Assembly: GCA_046155505.1 (NCBI GenBank)
Contig: JBJXFK010000167.1
Span: forward strand, 1-9,127
DNA length: 9,127 nt
Direction of reading: 5' to 3'
Origin: JBJXFK01 sp046155505
GTDB taxonomy: Bacteria; Planctomycetota; Phycisphaerae; UBA1845; Fen-1342
The notes under the pieces are model-generated. The model searched no databases and was not told the DNA's origin. It saw only the letters and a list, made by a program, of their open reading frames with translations. The translations under genes were made by a program, and so were the position numbers. This document shows, piece after piece, positions 1 through 6,178 of this stretch. Position 1 is the first letter of the stretch, and each line of letters starts with the position of its first letter.

Positions 1-236
1 CCCGCACGGTTTTCGTAGGTCGAGAGCGTCGCCCGAATTCGAGAGGGTCCGACCGTGCCACCTGCCCGTTCAGCGACTTCAAAAACTGATGAATCCGCAG
101 CCCGAAGCACCGCAATTCCGATACTCCCCACACGCTCGGCTGCGATTCCCATCCCCGCGCGGAGCGTTCGGGCCTCCGTGCCCGACGACGGCTCACTCGC
201 GCCCATCGCCACCCGGCACAGCGTGTGCAAAGCCAT
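1..236 (-). CDS. Possible partial CDS, N-terminal part, unknown product
   Basis: Reading the minus strand from the ATG at 236 gives 78 codons without a stop, running off the left edge. The translation begins MALHTLCRVAMGASEPSS and has a stretch rich in Ala, Gly, Val and Ile (GMGIAAERVGSIGIAVLRAA) that looks protein-like rather than like a low-complexity antisense shadow. It starts 21 bp after the stop of the large repeat protein on the same strand, so it could be a downstream operon member. No good Shine-Dalgarno precedes the ATG; a second in-frame ATG lies near 206. I recognise no family. In GC-rich DNA an open frame of this length can occur by chance, so this is a tentative call that depends on the sequence to the left. 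Confidence 0.3.
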   Translation of the reverse strand, partial: MALHTLCRVAMGASEPSSGTEARTLRAGMGIAAERVGSIGIAVLRAADSSVFEVAERAGGTVGPSRIRATLSTYENRA

Positions 237-257
237 CTGCCATGGCTTCGGTGCGTT

Positions 258-434
258 TCAGCACATCAAACCAAAATTACTAAGTAGCAAAGCGAGGTCG
301 CCGAGATCGACGTCACCATCGCCCTCCAAGTCGCCCTGAGCAAGCATCGCGCCGCCGGATATGCCGAAGTTTGGGAGCAAGTATGCCAAGTCTGTCAGAT
401 CAACGTCTGCGTCGCCGTCCACATCGCCATCGCA
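258..434 (-). other. Dockerin/EF-hand-like C-terminal domain
   Basis: Residues 760-817 of the exported protein form two related segments of about 22 residues, separated by a short Gly/Ala linker. Each has Asp at alternating positions as in a calcium-binding loop, then a DLxxLLxNFG helix. In cellulosomes dockerins bind cohesins. In planctomycetes similar tails are widespread on secreted proteins, with partners largely undefined, so a cohesin partner is not implied here. Confidence 0.75.
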
Positions 435-2711
435 GGTCCGCGGCGCGCAAATGCGCCACGTCGCGAATCCGCTCGCAGGTTCTTCGCCTGCACTGGCGAA
501 CCTCCCAGCGACGTAGAGCCTTGGTCCGTTGCCGTCGTCGAACACTGCTAGCGCAGAAACCTCAGTATCCACGCCCGCGCCCAAAGACGACCAGCCGCTA
601 CCGTCCCACTTTGCCACACGGTTCGCCGGGAAACCACCCGCAGCCGTGAACCAGCCGCCCGCGTACAGCACGGGGCCGCCGCCGTCATCGAAAGCGGCGA
701 GCGAAAAGACGGTACCGTTCATTCCGCTGCCAAGAGATGACCAACTCGTGCCATCCCACCTTGCTACGTAAATCGAATGGCTTTCGCCCGCCAATCCAAA
801 GGTTCCGCCGACGTAGAGCGCCGGGCCGGAACCATCGTCATGCACCAAAAGCGCCTCAACTCTTCCGCCTAGGCCCAAGCCGATTCCGACCGGCGACCAA
901 TCACTGCCGTCCCACTTTGCGATCCCCTGGATCGGCGCCCCTCCAGCGATTGTGAAATTTCCCCCTGCGTAGAGCTCCGGCCCGCCCCCGTTGTCAAAAA
1001 TGGCAAGCGCTTTCACGCTGTTGTGCTGCGATCCCCCCATTCCGCTTCCTAACGGTCTCCAACCTGCGTCGCTCCACTGCGCGATGCGGTTCGCAGCCAC
1101 ACCACCCGCCATTGTGAAGTTGCCGCCTGCGAAAAGTGCAAACCCGGTTTCGAATTCGCCCGCAGCGAGTGCATACACGAGGCCGTTCGTCCCGCTACCC
1201 AGCGCGGACCAATTGGCACCATCCCATTTCGCGATGCCGCTCGTGAACACGCCGCCTGAATAAGCAAACCCACCACCCGCATAGAGCCCGGCGTCACTTC
1301 CGCTCGTTACGGCAGCCAGCGCGAGTACGTCGGAGTTAGTCGAGCGCCCCATGCCAGTTCCCAACGGCATCCACTCGCCACCACTCCACCGGGCGATCCG
1401 GCTGATGACGCTTCCGCCAACGCTTGTGAATTCGCCGCCAGCGTACAGTACCGAAGTACCACTCTCGCTAACGGTGGTCATCACGCGAACCAAGCTATCG
1501 GGACCGGGCGTCTGCAGGCCAGTTCCAAGCGGCGACCAATTATAACCGTTCCACTTTGCAGCCCAATTCGTCACCAAACTGCCCGCGGCGGTGAACCCTC
1601 CGCCCGCAAACAGCGCTGTGCCGCTACCGTCATCGAATCTCGCAAAAGCGTACACCCCACCGTTTAGTCCGCTTCCAATAGGAAGCCAACTGCTGCCGGT
1701 CCACTTGGCAATGTAACTCCCGGATGCCGAAGAACTCGTGCTAAAGTCACCACCCGCATAAACCGCCGAGCCGCTCCCGTCATCGAATACTGTCAGGGCT
1801 TGAACAGTGCCGACGAACGTTTCGCTGCCCACCGCCGACCAAGCACTCCCGTTCCACTTCGCGATGGAGCGTAACGAGGCACCGCCCACCCGGTTGAACG
1901 TGCCACCCACGTAGAGCCCCGTCCCACTACCGTCATCAAACGAGTTCATCGCATAAACGCCCGCATTCACGCCGCTTCCGAGCGGAGTCCACGCGCTTCC
2001 GTCCCACTTCGCAACTCGCTCTGCGCTCACGCCGCCGGCGGAAGTGAAGTTGCCGCCCGCGTATAGCGCGGCGCCACCGCCGTCGTCGAATACGGCAAGC
2101 GCGCGAACCCAACTGCTCACTCCGGTTCCAAGTGCCGACCATGTGCTGCCGTTCCACTTGGCGATCCGATTGGCCGAGAAGCCTTCGACTTCAGTAAATT
2201 CGCCACCCACATAAAGCTCCGGACCGGCACCGTCGTCAAAAACCTTCAGCGCGTACGCCGGTCCGTTCATCCCGTTCACGACCGCGGACCAGGTATCGCC
2301 ATCCCATCTTGCGATATTGCTTGTGGATACGCGCCCGGGCATCGCGAAGTACCCGCCGGCATAAAGTGCCGGACCGTTTCCATCATCGAATACCGCGAGC
2401 GCATAGACGTTTCCACCCAAGCCGTTGCCCACTGGAGACCAACGGTCGTCGTCCCACTTCGCGATGTAGTTAGCAGGCTCGCCGTCCGCAAACGTGAAAA
2501 TTCCGCCGGCATAGAGCGCCGTTCCACTGCCGTCGTCAAACGCCGCCAACGCGGTTACTCGCCCATTCGGGCCCGTCCACGAAAAGTCACCTTCCCATTG
2601 CGACTCGCACGGCGGTCCGGCGAGCGCGGGTTGTATCATCGCCGCGATGATCACGATTGCAGCGAGCGCGTGATCTAACGCAATTTTCTCATGATGTAGT
2701 AGTGAAACCAA
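258..2711 (-). CDS. Secreted 14-repeat beta-propeller-like protein with dockerin-type C-terminus
   Basis: This is an exported protein of 817 residues. Residues 9-31 form a signal peptide: a Lys-containing start, a hydrophobic core (ALAAIVIIAAMI) and an ALA-G cleavage site after residue 31. Residues about 53-754 contain fourteen repeats of roughly 50 residues, each with FDDGxGxxLYAGGxF followed by IAKWDGxxWSxLGxGxxxxV. The pattern suggests beta-propeller blades; fourteen would fit two seven-bladed propellers, but that is inference. Residues 760-817 hold two dockerin/EF-hand-like units with Asp-rich calcium-loop patterns (DVDGDADVDLTDL and DLEGDGDVDLGDL), each ending LLxNFG. Such tails are frequent on planctomycete exported proteins. 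The ligand is unknown. The first usable start is TTG at 2711, since an in-frame stop lies at 2730-2732; AGGG motifs sit just upstream. An out-of-frame ATG at about 2696 gives only MRKLR before a stop, so a small indel at the start cannot be excluded. Cys34, the Cys pair around 755-760 and the terminal Cys817 could form disulfides. Confidence 0.88.
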   Translation of the reverse strand: MVSLLHHEKIALDHALAAIVIIAAMIQPALAGPPCESQWEGDFSWTGPNGRVTALAAFDDGSGTALYAGGIFTFADGEPANYIAKWDDDRWSPVGNGLGGNVYALAVFDDGNGPALYAGGYFAMPGRVSTSNIARWDGDTWSAVVNGMNGPAYALKVFDDGAGPELYVGGEFTEVEGFSANRIAKWNGSTWSALGTGVSSWVRALAVFDDGGGAALYAGGNFTSAGGVSAERVAKWDGSAWTPLGSGVNAGVYAMNSFDDGSGTGLYVGGTFNRVGGASLRSIAKWNGSAWSAVGSETFVGTVQALTVFDDGSGSAVYAGGDFSTSSSASGSYIAKWTGSSWLPIGSGLNGGVYAFARFDDGSGTALFAGGGFTAAGSLVTNWAAKWNGYNWSPLGTGLQTPGPDSLVRVMTTVSESGTSVLYAGGEFTSVGGSVISRIARWSGGEWMPLGTGMGRSTNSDVLALAAVTSGSDAGLYAGGGFAYSGGVFTSGIAKWDGANWSALGSGTNGLVYALAAGEFETGFALFAGGNFTMAGGVAANRIAQWSDAGWRPLGSGMGGSQHNSVKALAIFDNGGGPELYAGGNFTIAGGAPIQGIAKWDGSDWSPVGIGLGLGGRVEALLVHDDGSGPALYVGGTFGLAGESHSIYVARWDGTSWSSLGSGMNGTVFSLAAFDDGGGPVLYAGGWFTAAGGFPANRVAKWDGSGWSSLGAGVDTEVSALAVFDDGNGPRLYVAGRFASAGEEPASGFATWRICAPRTCDGDVDGDADVDLTDLAYLLPNFGISGGAMLAQGDLEGDGDVDLGDLALLLSNFGLMC
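450..2555 (-). repeat. Fourteen ~150-bp coding repeats (propeller blades)
   Basis: The coding sequence of the large exported protein is an imperfect tandem array with a period of about 150 bp, giving fourteen protein repeats. Invariant or nearly invariant positions are the AGG/VGG of the LYAGGxF strand and the AKW/ARW of the second strand. The FDDG turn is lost or altered in repeats 8, 9 and 10, and repeats 7, 8 and 10 have longer linkers (for example TGLQTPGPDS). This suggests older divergence in the middle of the array. Confidence 0.85.
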
Positions 2712-3137
2712 TTGCCCTACCCTGACGTTTCACAGCCGCGGCCAACGCGTGTTTCACCAACTTGACGACAAGAGGAATTCGTTTTTACCGGGATATACGG
2801 GCTAGCGTCAATCCAATATTGCAATGTTTTCGGCGGGCGGTATCGCGAACAGCTAATGTGCCGGTTGGACGCCTTTACTCCGACTTCGGCATGCCTCAAA
2901 CCCGTTCCGAGCTACGCCGGCGAATCCGATCCAAACGGCGGATCGCCTTTCTAAATCCGCTCCACGCCGTGAATCTCCGACTGCCGCGCATCGGTCCGCC
3001 GGCGCGGTCTGTACGTTCTGATTGATCGATGCCACTTTAATTCGCCGGTCGTTGTCGCAGGACGCCGCGTGTGCGCCCGCAATTCCCGAACTGCCGGTGC
3101 ACGCACCACGCAGCAAGCCCCCGCGCCCAATCCAAAT

Positions 3138-3167
3138 CCGCTCACCTCCGCTCAATTCCGCTCATCT
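3138..3167 (+). repeat. Three tandem 10-bp units CCGCTCANYT
   Basis: Three consecutive decamers begin CCGCTCA and differ only in the last three bases (CCT, ATT, TCT). A degenerate fourth unit (CCCGCATCCG) follows. The array is short and could be chance, but it fits the tandem-array character of this intergenic block. Confidence 0.5.
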
Positions 3168-3319
3168 CCCGCATCCGCCCCGCTTGCACCGCGCCGAGCC
3201 TCCCGCACGCGCCTACGCTTCCCGCGTGGGCCGCACCGCGCCATCCCGATTCTCGCCGTTCCACAGGCAGGCTGCGCGAAAATTCGCGCCCGATAAAATG
3301 CCCAATCCAATCCATCCGG

Positions 3320-3370
3320 CCCAGATGGTCAACAAAATGTCACGCCGCAACACAAACTTGACCATCTGGG
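3320..3370. repeat. Perfect 13-bp inverted repeat with 25-nt loop
   Basis: The arms CCCAGATGGTCAA (3320-3332) and TTGACCATCTGGG (3358-3370) are exact reverse complements around a 25-nt loop. No T tract follows on either strand, so it does not look like a canonical intrinsic terminator. It could be an operator-like site, an RNA hairpin or the ends of a very small repeat element. Confidence 0.75.
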
Positions 3371-3438
3371 AAACGCGCGCCTATCAGCCTCCGCCGCGCC
3401 CCGTCGCCGCACCGTTCGGTTGTTCCTCGCGATTCCTC

Positions 3439-3501
3439 CCTGTTCCCTGTTCCCCGTTTCCGGTTCCCTTTGCCCCGTTTCCCGTTCCCCGTTTCCCGGT
3501 T
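3439..3501 (+). repeat. Nine-unit 7-bp array, consensus CCCGTTY; G-rich on minus strand
   Basis: Nine consecutive 7-bp units run without gaps: CCTGTTC twice, CCCGTTT, CCGGTTC, CCTTTGC, CCCGTTT, CCCGTTC, CCCGTTT and CCCGGTT. On the minus strand this reads as repeated GGGAAAC/GGGAACG with many GGG runs separated by 3-4 nt, a pattern compatible with G-quadruplex formation. Confidence 0.8.
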
Positions 3502-3544
3502 TCTGCCACCCCTCGGCCCCCATTGTTCCGCGCAACTTCCGATA

Positions 3545-3586
3545 ACCAAGGTGGTCAACGAGAGGGGGGCGCGTGAACACCTTGGT
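3545..3586. repeat. 9-bp perfect inverted repeat ACCAAGGTG / CACCTTGGT
   Basis: The arms lie at 3545-3553 and 3578-3586 with a 24-nt loop containing a run of six G. Pairing may extend imperfectly inward (GTCAACG against CGTGAAC). No terminator-like T tract follows. The function is unknown. Confidence 0.55.
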
Positions 3587-3617
3587 CGATTTCTCGAAGA
3601 AAACGCAAAGGTGCGCA

Positions 3618-3649
3618 CCGCGAAGCGCCGTGGCGCGCCATCTTCGCGG
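3618..3649. repeat. Nested inverted repeat CCGCGAAG / CTTCGCGG around a palindrome
   Basis: The 8-bp arms at 3618-3625 and 3642-3649 enclose the perfect 10-bp palindrome TGGCGCGCCA at 3631-3640. Nested symmetry makes a stable hairpin plausible. It sits 12 bp before the octamer array. In GC-rich DNA part of this symmetry could be chance. Confidence 0.5.
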
Positions 3650-3661
3650 TCGCGGGCGGGC

Positions 3662-3741
3662 GTTGTCCCGTTGTCCCGTTGTTCCCTTGTCCCCTTGTCC
3701 CCTTGTTCCGTTGTTCCGTTGTTCCGTTGTTCCCTTGTCCC
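3662..3741 (+). repeat. Ten-unit 8-bp tandem array, consensus STTGTYCC
   Basis: Ten uninterrupted 8-bp units fill exactly 80 bp. Each is G or C, then TTGT, then C or T, then CC (for example GTTGTCCC, CTTGTCCC, GTTGTTCC). Variation is confined to positions 1 and 6. The strand is pyrimidine-rich with few A residues. The array ends 17 bp past the stop codon of the small membrane-anchored gene, so it would lie in that gene's 3' untranslated region. Confidence 0.9.
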
Positions 3742-3758
3742 CGAATGGCGCCCGGCCA

Positions 3759-4232
3759 CTACCCCTCAACCAGCGTCAGCGTCACCCGCTCCGCGTCCAC
3801 CGCGCTCGCCGGCGCGGCGAATGTGTGCCGATGCCGAACGCCCTCTTCGACGATCGGCACATACTCCAGCGTGTACGACTTGCCCGGCTTGAGCTGCCCA
3901 TGCAGATAAAACTCCGCCGTGCCCGAAACCGCGTCGGGAATGCCCTTGCTAAAATTGCTCCGCCGCAGCGTGACGGCGGCCCCGCTGTCGTCCTTGAGCT
4001 GGAACTTGTTCTTGATCCAGTCATCGACCGACTGCTTGAGTTTCGGCGGATCCTTTTTGTAGTCGAACATGCCGACCGCAATGTCGATCTGCGTCACCTC
4101 GCCGCTGACAATGACAAACCCGATCGGCAACATCTCCGGCGGCTCTCCGTTCATCTTGCCGGTAAGCACATAGCTCATGATCCCGCCCAGCGCGGCCAGC
4201 AGCGCGCCGACGAATAGCACCTTGCCCGACAT
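3759..4232 (-). CDS. Small membrane-anchored protein of unknown function
   Basis: This protein of about 157 residues has a hydrophobic N-terminal segment (KVLFVGALLAALGGIMSYVL, about residues 4-23) that should act as a signal anchor or uncleaved signal. The remaining ~130 residues are polar and predicted to lie outside the membrane. They include GKSYTLEYVPIVEEG and VTLTLVEG strands and a TAEFYLHGQLKPGKSY stretch, suggesting a beta-sandwich. No catalytic motif or lipobox cysteine is visible and I do not recognise the family. Two ATGs compete. The one at 4238 directly abuts AGGAG, while the one at 4232 has AGGAG six bases upstream, so 4232 is preferred. The gene diverges from the glycosyltransferase. 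Confidence 0.72.
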   Translation of the reverse strand: MSGKVLFVGALLAALGGIMSYVLTGKMNGEPPEMLPIGFVIVSGEVTQIDIAVGMFDYKKDPPKLKQSVDDWIKNKFQLKDDSGAAVTLRRSNFSKGIPDAVSGTAEFYLHGQLKPGKSYTLEYVPIVEEGVRHRHTFAAPASAVDAERVTLTLVEG

Positions 4233-4238
4233 GCTCAT

Positions 4239-4243
4239 CTCCT
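4239..4243 (-). promoter_or_regulatory. Shine-Dalgarno AGGAG deciding the start at 4232
   Basis: On the minus strand AGGAG is followed by ATGAGCATG. The first ATG has no spacer and the second has a 6-nt spacer, which favours initiation at 4232. Confidence 0.6.
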
Positions 4244-4336
4244 GCGATGTGTCCTACAGTCTCTGACCGTAGCGTACATCGTACCTTGGCCACGCCGCCT
4301 CGTCGACGGAAATCAGATCGTCGGTGCGAGTTCGGG

Positions 4337-4371
4337 TTCTGCATTCTCCTTTCTGCATTCTGCGTTCGCAC
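4337..4371 (+). repeat. Five-unit 7-bp array, consensus TTCTGCA
   Basis: The consecutive 7-bp units are TTCTGCA, TTCTCCT, TTCTGCA, TTCTGCG and TTCGCAC. The array lies immediately before dispersed repeat copy A, in the divergent intergenic region between the small anchored protein and the glycosyltransferase. Confidence 0.65.
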
Positions 4372-4373
4372 GT

Positions 4374-4514
4374 AACCTCGCTCGCTCGCTCGCTCGCGCT
4401 CGGGGTTCGGATGTGCTCGCTGGCGCTCGGGGCACTCGCTTGCGCGTCGCGTGCGGATCGTCGCTCGTTTCGACTCGCTACTCGATATTCGCTACTCGCT
4501 ACTCGCCACTCTTC
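4374..4514 (+). repeat. Dispersed repeat, copy A (~140 bp)
   Basis: The copy begins TAACCTCGCTCG with five CTCG tetramers, continues GCGCTCGGGGTTCGGA, contains the 20-nt core CACTCGCTTGCGCGTCGCGT at 4433-4452, and ends with about five 7-bp units of ACTCGCT/ACTCGAT type (4473-4507) plus a degenerate sixth. Copies C (reverse orientation, 5772-5889) and B (5941-6089) share the same order of parts. It occupies most of the region upstream of the glycosyltransferase start. Confidence 0.8.
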
Positions 4515-4546
4515 ACTCCGCTGTGCCTTTGCCGCACAATCTCGCC

Positions 4547-5794
4547 ATGCAAGACAAACGCTGCGACGCGCAGTCGAAATCGCTCGCCATCGGCGGAATC
4601 ATCACCGCCCTCGCGCTGCTGCTTCGCATCGGCTGGATCGCGATCAACTGGTCGCGGACCGGGGCGACGCTCGCGTACCCCGATGAACAGTTGCACTGGG
4701 AGATCGCCTCGCGACTGGTCAACGAAGGCGTCATGGCCACCGCCGACGGGCGCTTCGTCGCACGTATGCCGCTCTATCCGCTCTATCTCGCGCTCTTCGC
4801 GCCGCTAGGCGATATCGGCGTGCTCGCGGCCCGCGTCGGGCAGGCGCTGCTCGGTGCAGCGACCGCGTGGCTCGGTTTTCGCTGGGCGCTCACCGCGCTC
4901 GGACCAGCGGCGGCGATCGTCGCCGGCGCGCTGATCGCCATCGAGCCGTACAGCATCTTCTTCTCCGCACTGCTGCTGACCGAGGTGCCCTACACGTTCG
5001 TCGGGTTCTTATTCGCCTACGCGGCATGGCGCATCGCGAACGCGCCCGAGCTCGCGTCGAAGCAGCTCGGCTTGCTCGTCGGACTCAGCGGTGCGGCGGC
5101 GATCCTGCTTCGCCCATCGGCCGCGCTGCTCGTGCCGGCGACGTGGCTGCTGCTGTTTGCGCTTGACCCGCTGCGAAGACGCGGCGGGTTGCGCATGGGA
5201 ATGTACGGCCTCATCTTGCTCACGCTTATGCTGCCGTGGGGGCTGCGCAATCGCGCGGTCGTCGGCGACTTCGCCTGGCTCTCGGCCAACGGTGGGCTCA
5301 CGCTCTACGACGGCCAAGGCCCGCAAGCCCGCGGCGACAGCGATCAGAGCTTCTTGCAATCGATGCCCGAACTCGCGGCGATGGGCGAAGTGCAGCGCGA
5401 CGCGCACCTGCGCGATCTCGCGATCGCACACATGCGCCGCGACCCAGGCCGCGTGCTCGAACTCGCGTGGGCGAAGTTTCTGCGCACGTGGAGCCTGGCG
5501 CCAAACGTCGCCGAGCATCGGTCGGGGATGACCGCGATCGTCAGCGCGGCGTTTACGGGCGCGGTGCTACTCGGCTCGGCGATTGCGCTACTGCGTCTGT
5601 GCATCGCGGCCGGCGAGTCGCGGGCGAGACTACTGCGATTTCACGCAATGATCTGGCTGCCGGTGGTGTATTACACGCTGCTTCACTGTGTGTATGTGGG
5701 CAGCCTGCGCTACCGCGTGCCGGTGATGCCGATGGTCGAACTGGCAGCGGCGGCGGCGGTGGTTGGGAAGTATCGAGTAGCGAGTAGCAAGTAG
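4547..5794 (+). CDS. Membrane glycosyltransferase, ArnT/PMT (GT39-like) family
   Basis: This is a polytopic membrane protein of 415 residues. It probably transfers a sugar from a polyprenyl-phosphate donor to an envelope acceptor on the outer face of the cytoplasmic membrane. After the first hydrophobic helix (IGGIITALALLLRIGWIAI) comes YPDEQLHW, with the Asp-Glu pair at residues 46-47 in the first external loop, where this superfamily places its catalytic acid. Other family-like stretches are EPYSIFFSALLLTEVPY, ILLRPSALLLVPATWLLL-like helices, LPWGLRNRAVVGDF followed by SANGGLTLYDGQGP, and a C-terminal YRVPVMPMVELAAAA helix. Length fits the compact members; the acceptor cannot be read from sequence. 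The start at 4547 is chosen because the longer GTG frame from 4451 would translate repeat copy A. No clear Shine-Dalgarno precedes it. The last seven codons and the stop lie inside repeat copy C. Confidence 0.82.
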   Translation: MQDKRCDAQSKSLAIGGIITALALLLRIGWIAINWSRTGATLAYPDEQLHWEIASRLVNEGVMATADGRFVARMPLYPLYLALFAPLGDIGVLAARVGQALLGAATAWLGFRWALTALGPAAAIVAGALIAIEPYSIFFSALLLTEVPYTFVGFLFAYAAWRIANAPELASKQLGLLVGLSGAAAILLRPSAALLVPATWLLLFALDPLRRRGGLRMGMYGLILLTLMLPWGLRNRAVVGDFAWLSANGGLTLYDGQGPQARGDSDQSFLQSMPELAAMGEVQRDAHLRDLAIAHMRRDPGRVLELAWAKFLRTWSLAPNVAEHRSGMTAIVSAAFTGAVLLGSAIALLRLCIAAGESRARLLRFHAMIWLPVVYYTLLHCVYVGSLRYRVPVMPMVELAAAAAVVGKYRVASSK

Positions 5795-5889
5795 CGAGTT
5801 GGGACACGCGCAACTGAACGCGACGCGCAAGCGAGTGCCGCGAGCGGCAGCGAGCGGATCTGAACCCCGAGTGCGAGCGAGCGGGGTAA
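5772..5889 (-). repeat. Dispersed repeat, copy C, inverted (~118 bp)
   Basis: Read on the minus strand it starts GTTACCCCGCTCGCTCGC, passes through CTCGGGGTTCAGA and the same 20-nt core as copy A (5818-5837 on the plus strand), and ends in four 7-bp units (5772-5799) of ACTCGCT type. It overlaps the end of the glycosyltransferase gene, supplying its TAG stop. Confidence 0.8.
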
Positions 5890-5940
5890 CTCGCCACGAC
5901 GAACGGCGCTCGATATCACGTGAATCTACTCACAGAGCAC

Positions 5941-6089
5941 GCGACCTCGCTCGCTCGCGCTTGGGGTTCGGACTCGCTTCGCTCCGCTCATTCGCTGGCG
6001 CGTCGCGTTCGGATCGCTTGCGCGATGCACACCGCACTCGCGCCTCAACTCGATACTCGCTATTCGCTACTCGATACTCGATACTCAGA
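5941..6089 (+). repeat. Dispersed repeat, copy B (~150 bp)
   Basis: It has the same order as copy A: GACCTCGCTCGCTCGCGCTTGG, GGTTCGGA, then CTGGCGCGTCGCGTTCGGATCG, ending in six 7-bp units ACTCGAT/ACTCGCT/ATTCGCT (6048-6089). The middle is more diverged from A than C is. It faces copy C head to head with about 50 bp between them, so a transcript across 5772-6089 could fold into a long imperfect hairpin. Confidence 0.75.
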
Positions 6090-6136
6090 TCCTCGCCGGC
6101 GGCGTTTCGCCGCGCGCAGGGTCCTGTATCACGCGG

Positions 6137-6142
6137 TACAAT
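6137..6142 (+). promoter_or_regulatory. Weak candidate -10 box TACAAT
   Basis: TACAAT lies 36 bp before the peptidase start codon and just after repeat copy B. No convincing -35 hexamer is found at 16-18 bp spacing, so this is only a weak promoter candidate. Confidence 0.25.
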
Positions 6143-6168
6143 TCGCGGCTCTACTGAATCTGGTAACT

Positions 6169-6172
6169 GGAG
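6169..6172 (+). promoter_or_regulatory. Shine-Dalgarno GGAG for the M3 peptidase
   Basis: GGAG lies six bases upstream of the ATG at 6179 and supports that start. Confidence 0.5.
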
Positions 6173-6178
6173 ACCCGC

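Larger units (their letters stand above)
2712..3758. other. ~1 kb intergenic block without a convincing gene
   Basis: Open frames here are short, overlap one another on both strands, and have Arg/Pro/Ser-rich translations typical of GC-rich noncoding DNA. Instead the block contains a 10-bp triplicate, a 13-bp perfect inverted repeat, a nine-unit 7-bp array, two further inverted repeats and a ten-unit 8-bp array, each listed separately. The AT-richer part around 2765-2830 lies upstream of the large exported protein and probably contains its promoter, but I could not find a well-spaced -35/-10 pair. Confidence 0.6.

Noticed and set aside
2940..2971. tRNA or other structured RNA in the 2.7-3.3 kb block
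   Set aside because: I found no cloverleaf or TTCGAATC-type T-loop in proper context, only weak imperfect symmetries.
3022..3576. A 184-codon plus-strand open frame in the intergenic block
   Set aside because: It is dominated by Pro, Arg and Ser, translates through the inverted repeat and the 7-bp array, and has no recognisable domain.
3439..3741. CRISPR-like array
   Set aside because: Units are 7-8 bp and contiguous, with no unique spacers and no cas genes nearby.
3573..4217. A 214-codon plus-strand open frame
   Set aside because: Its first part translates the 8-bp array and the rest is antisense to the small anchored protein, which has a better start signal and a membrane segment.
4451..4546. 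N-terminal extension of the glycosyltransferase from the GTG at 4451
   Set aside because: The added 32 residues mostly translate dispersed repeat copy A, and the ATG at 4547 precedes a normal N-terminus for the family.
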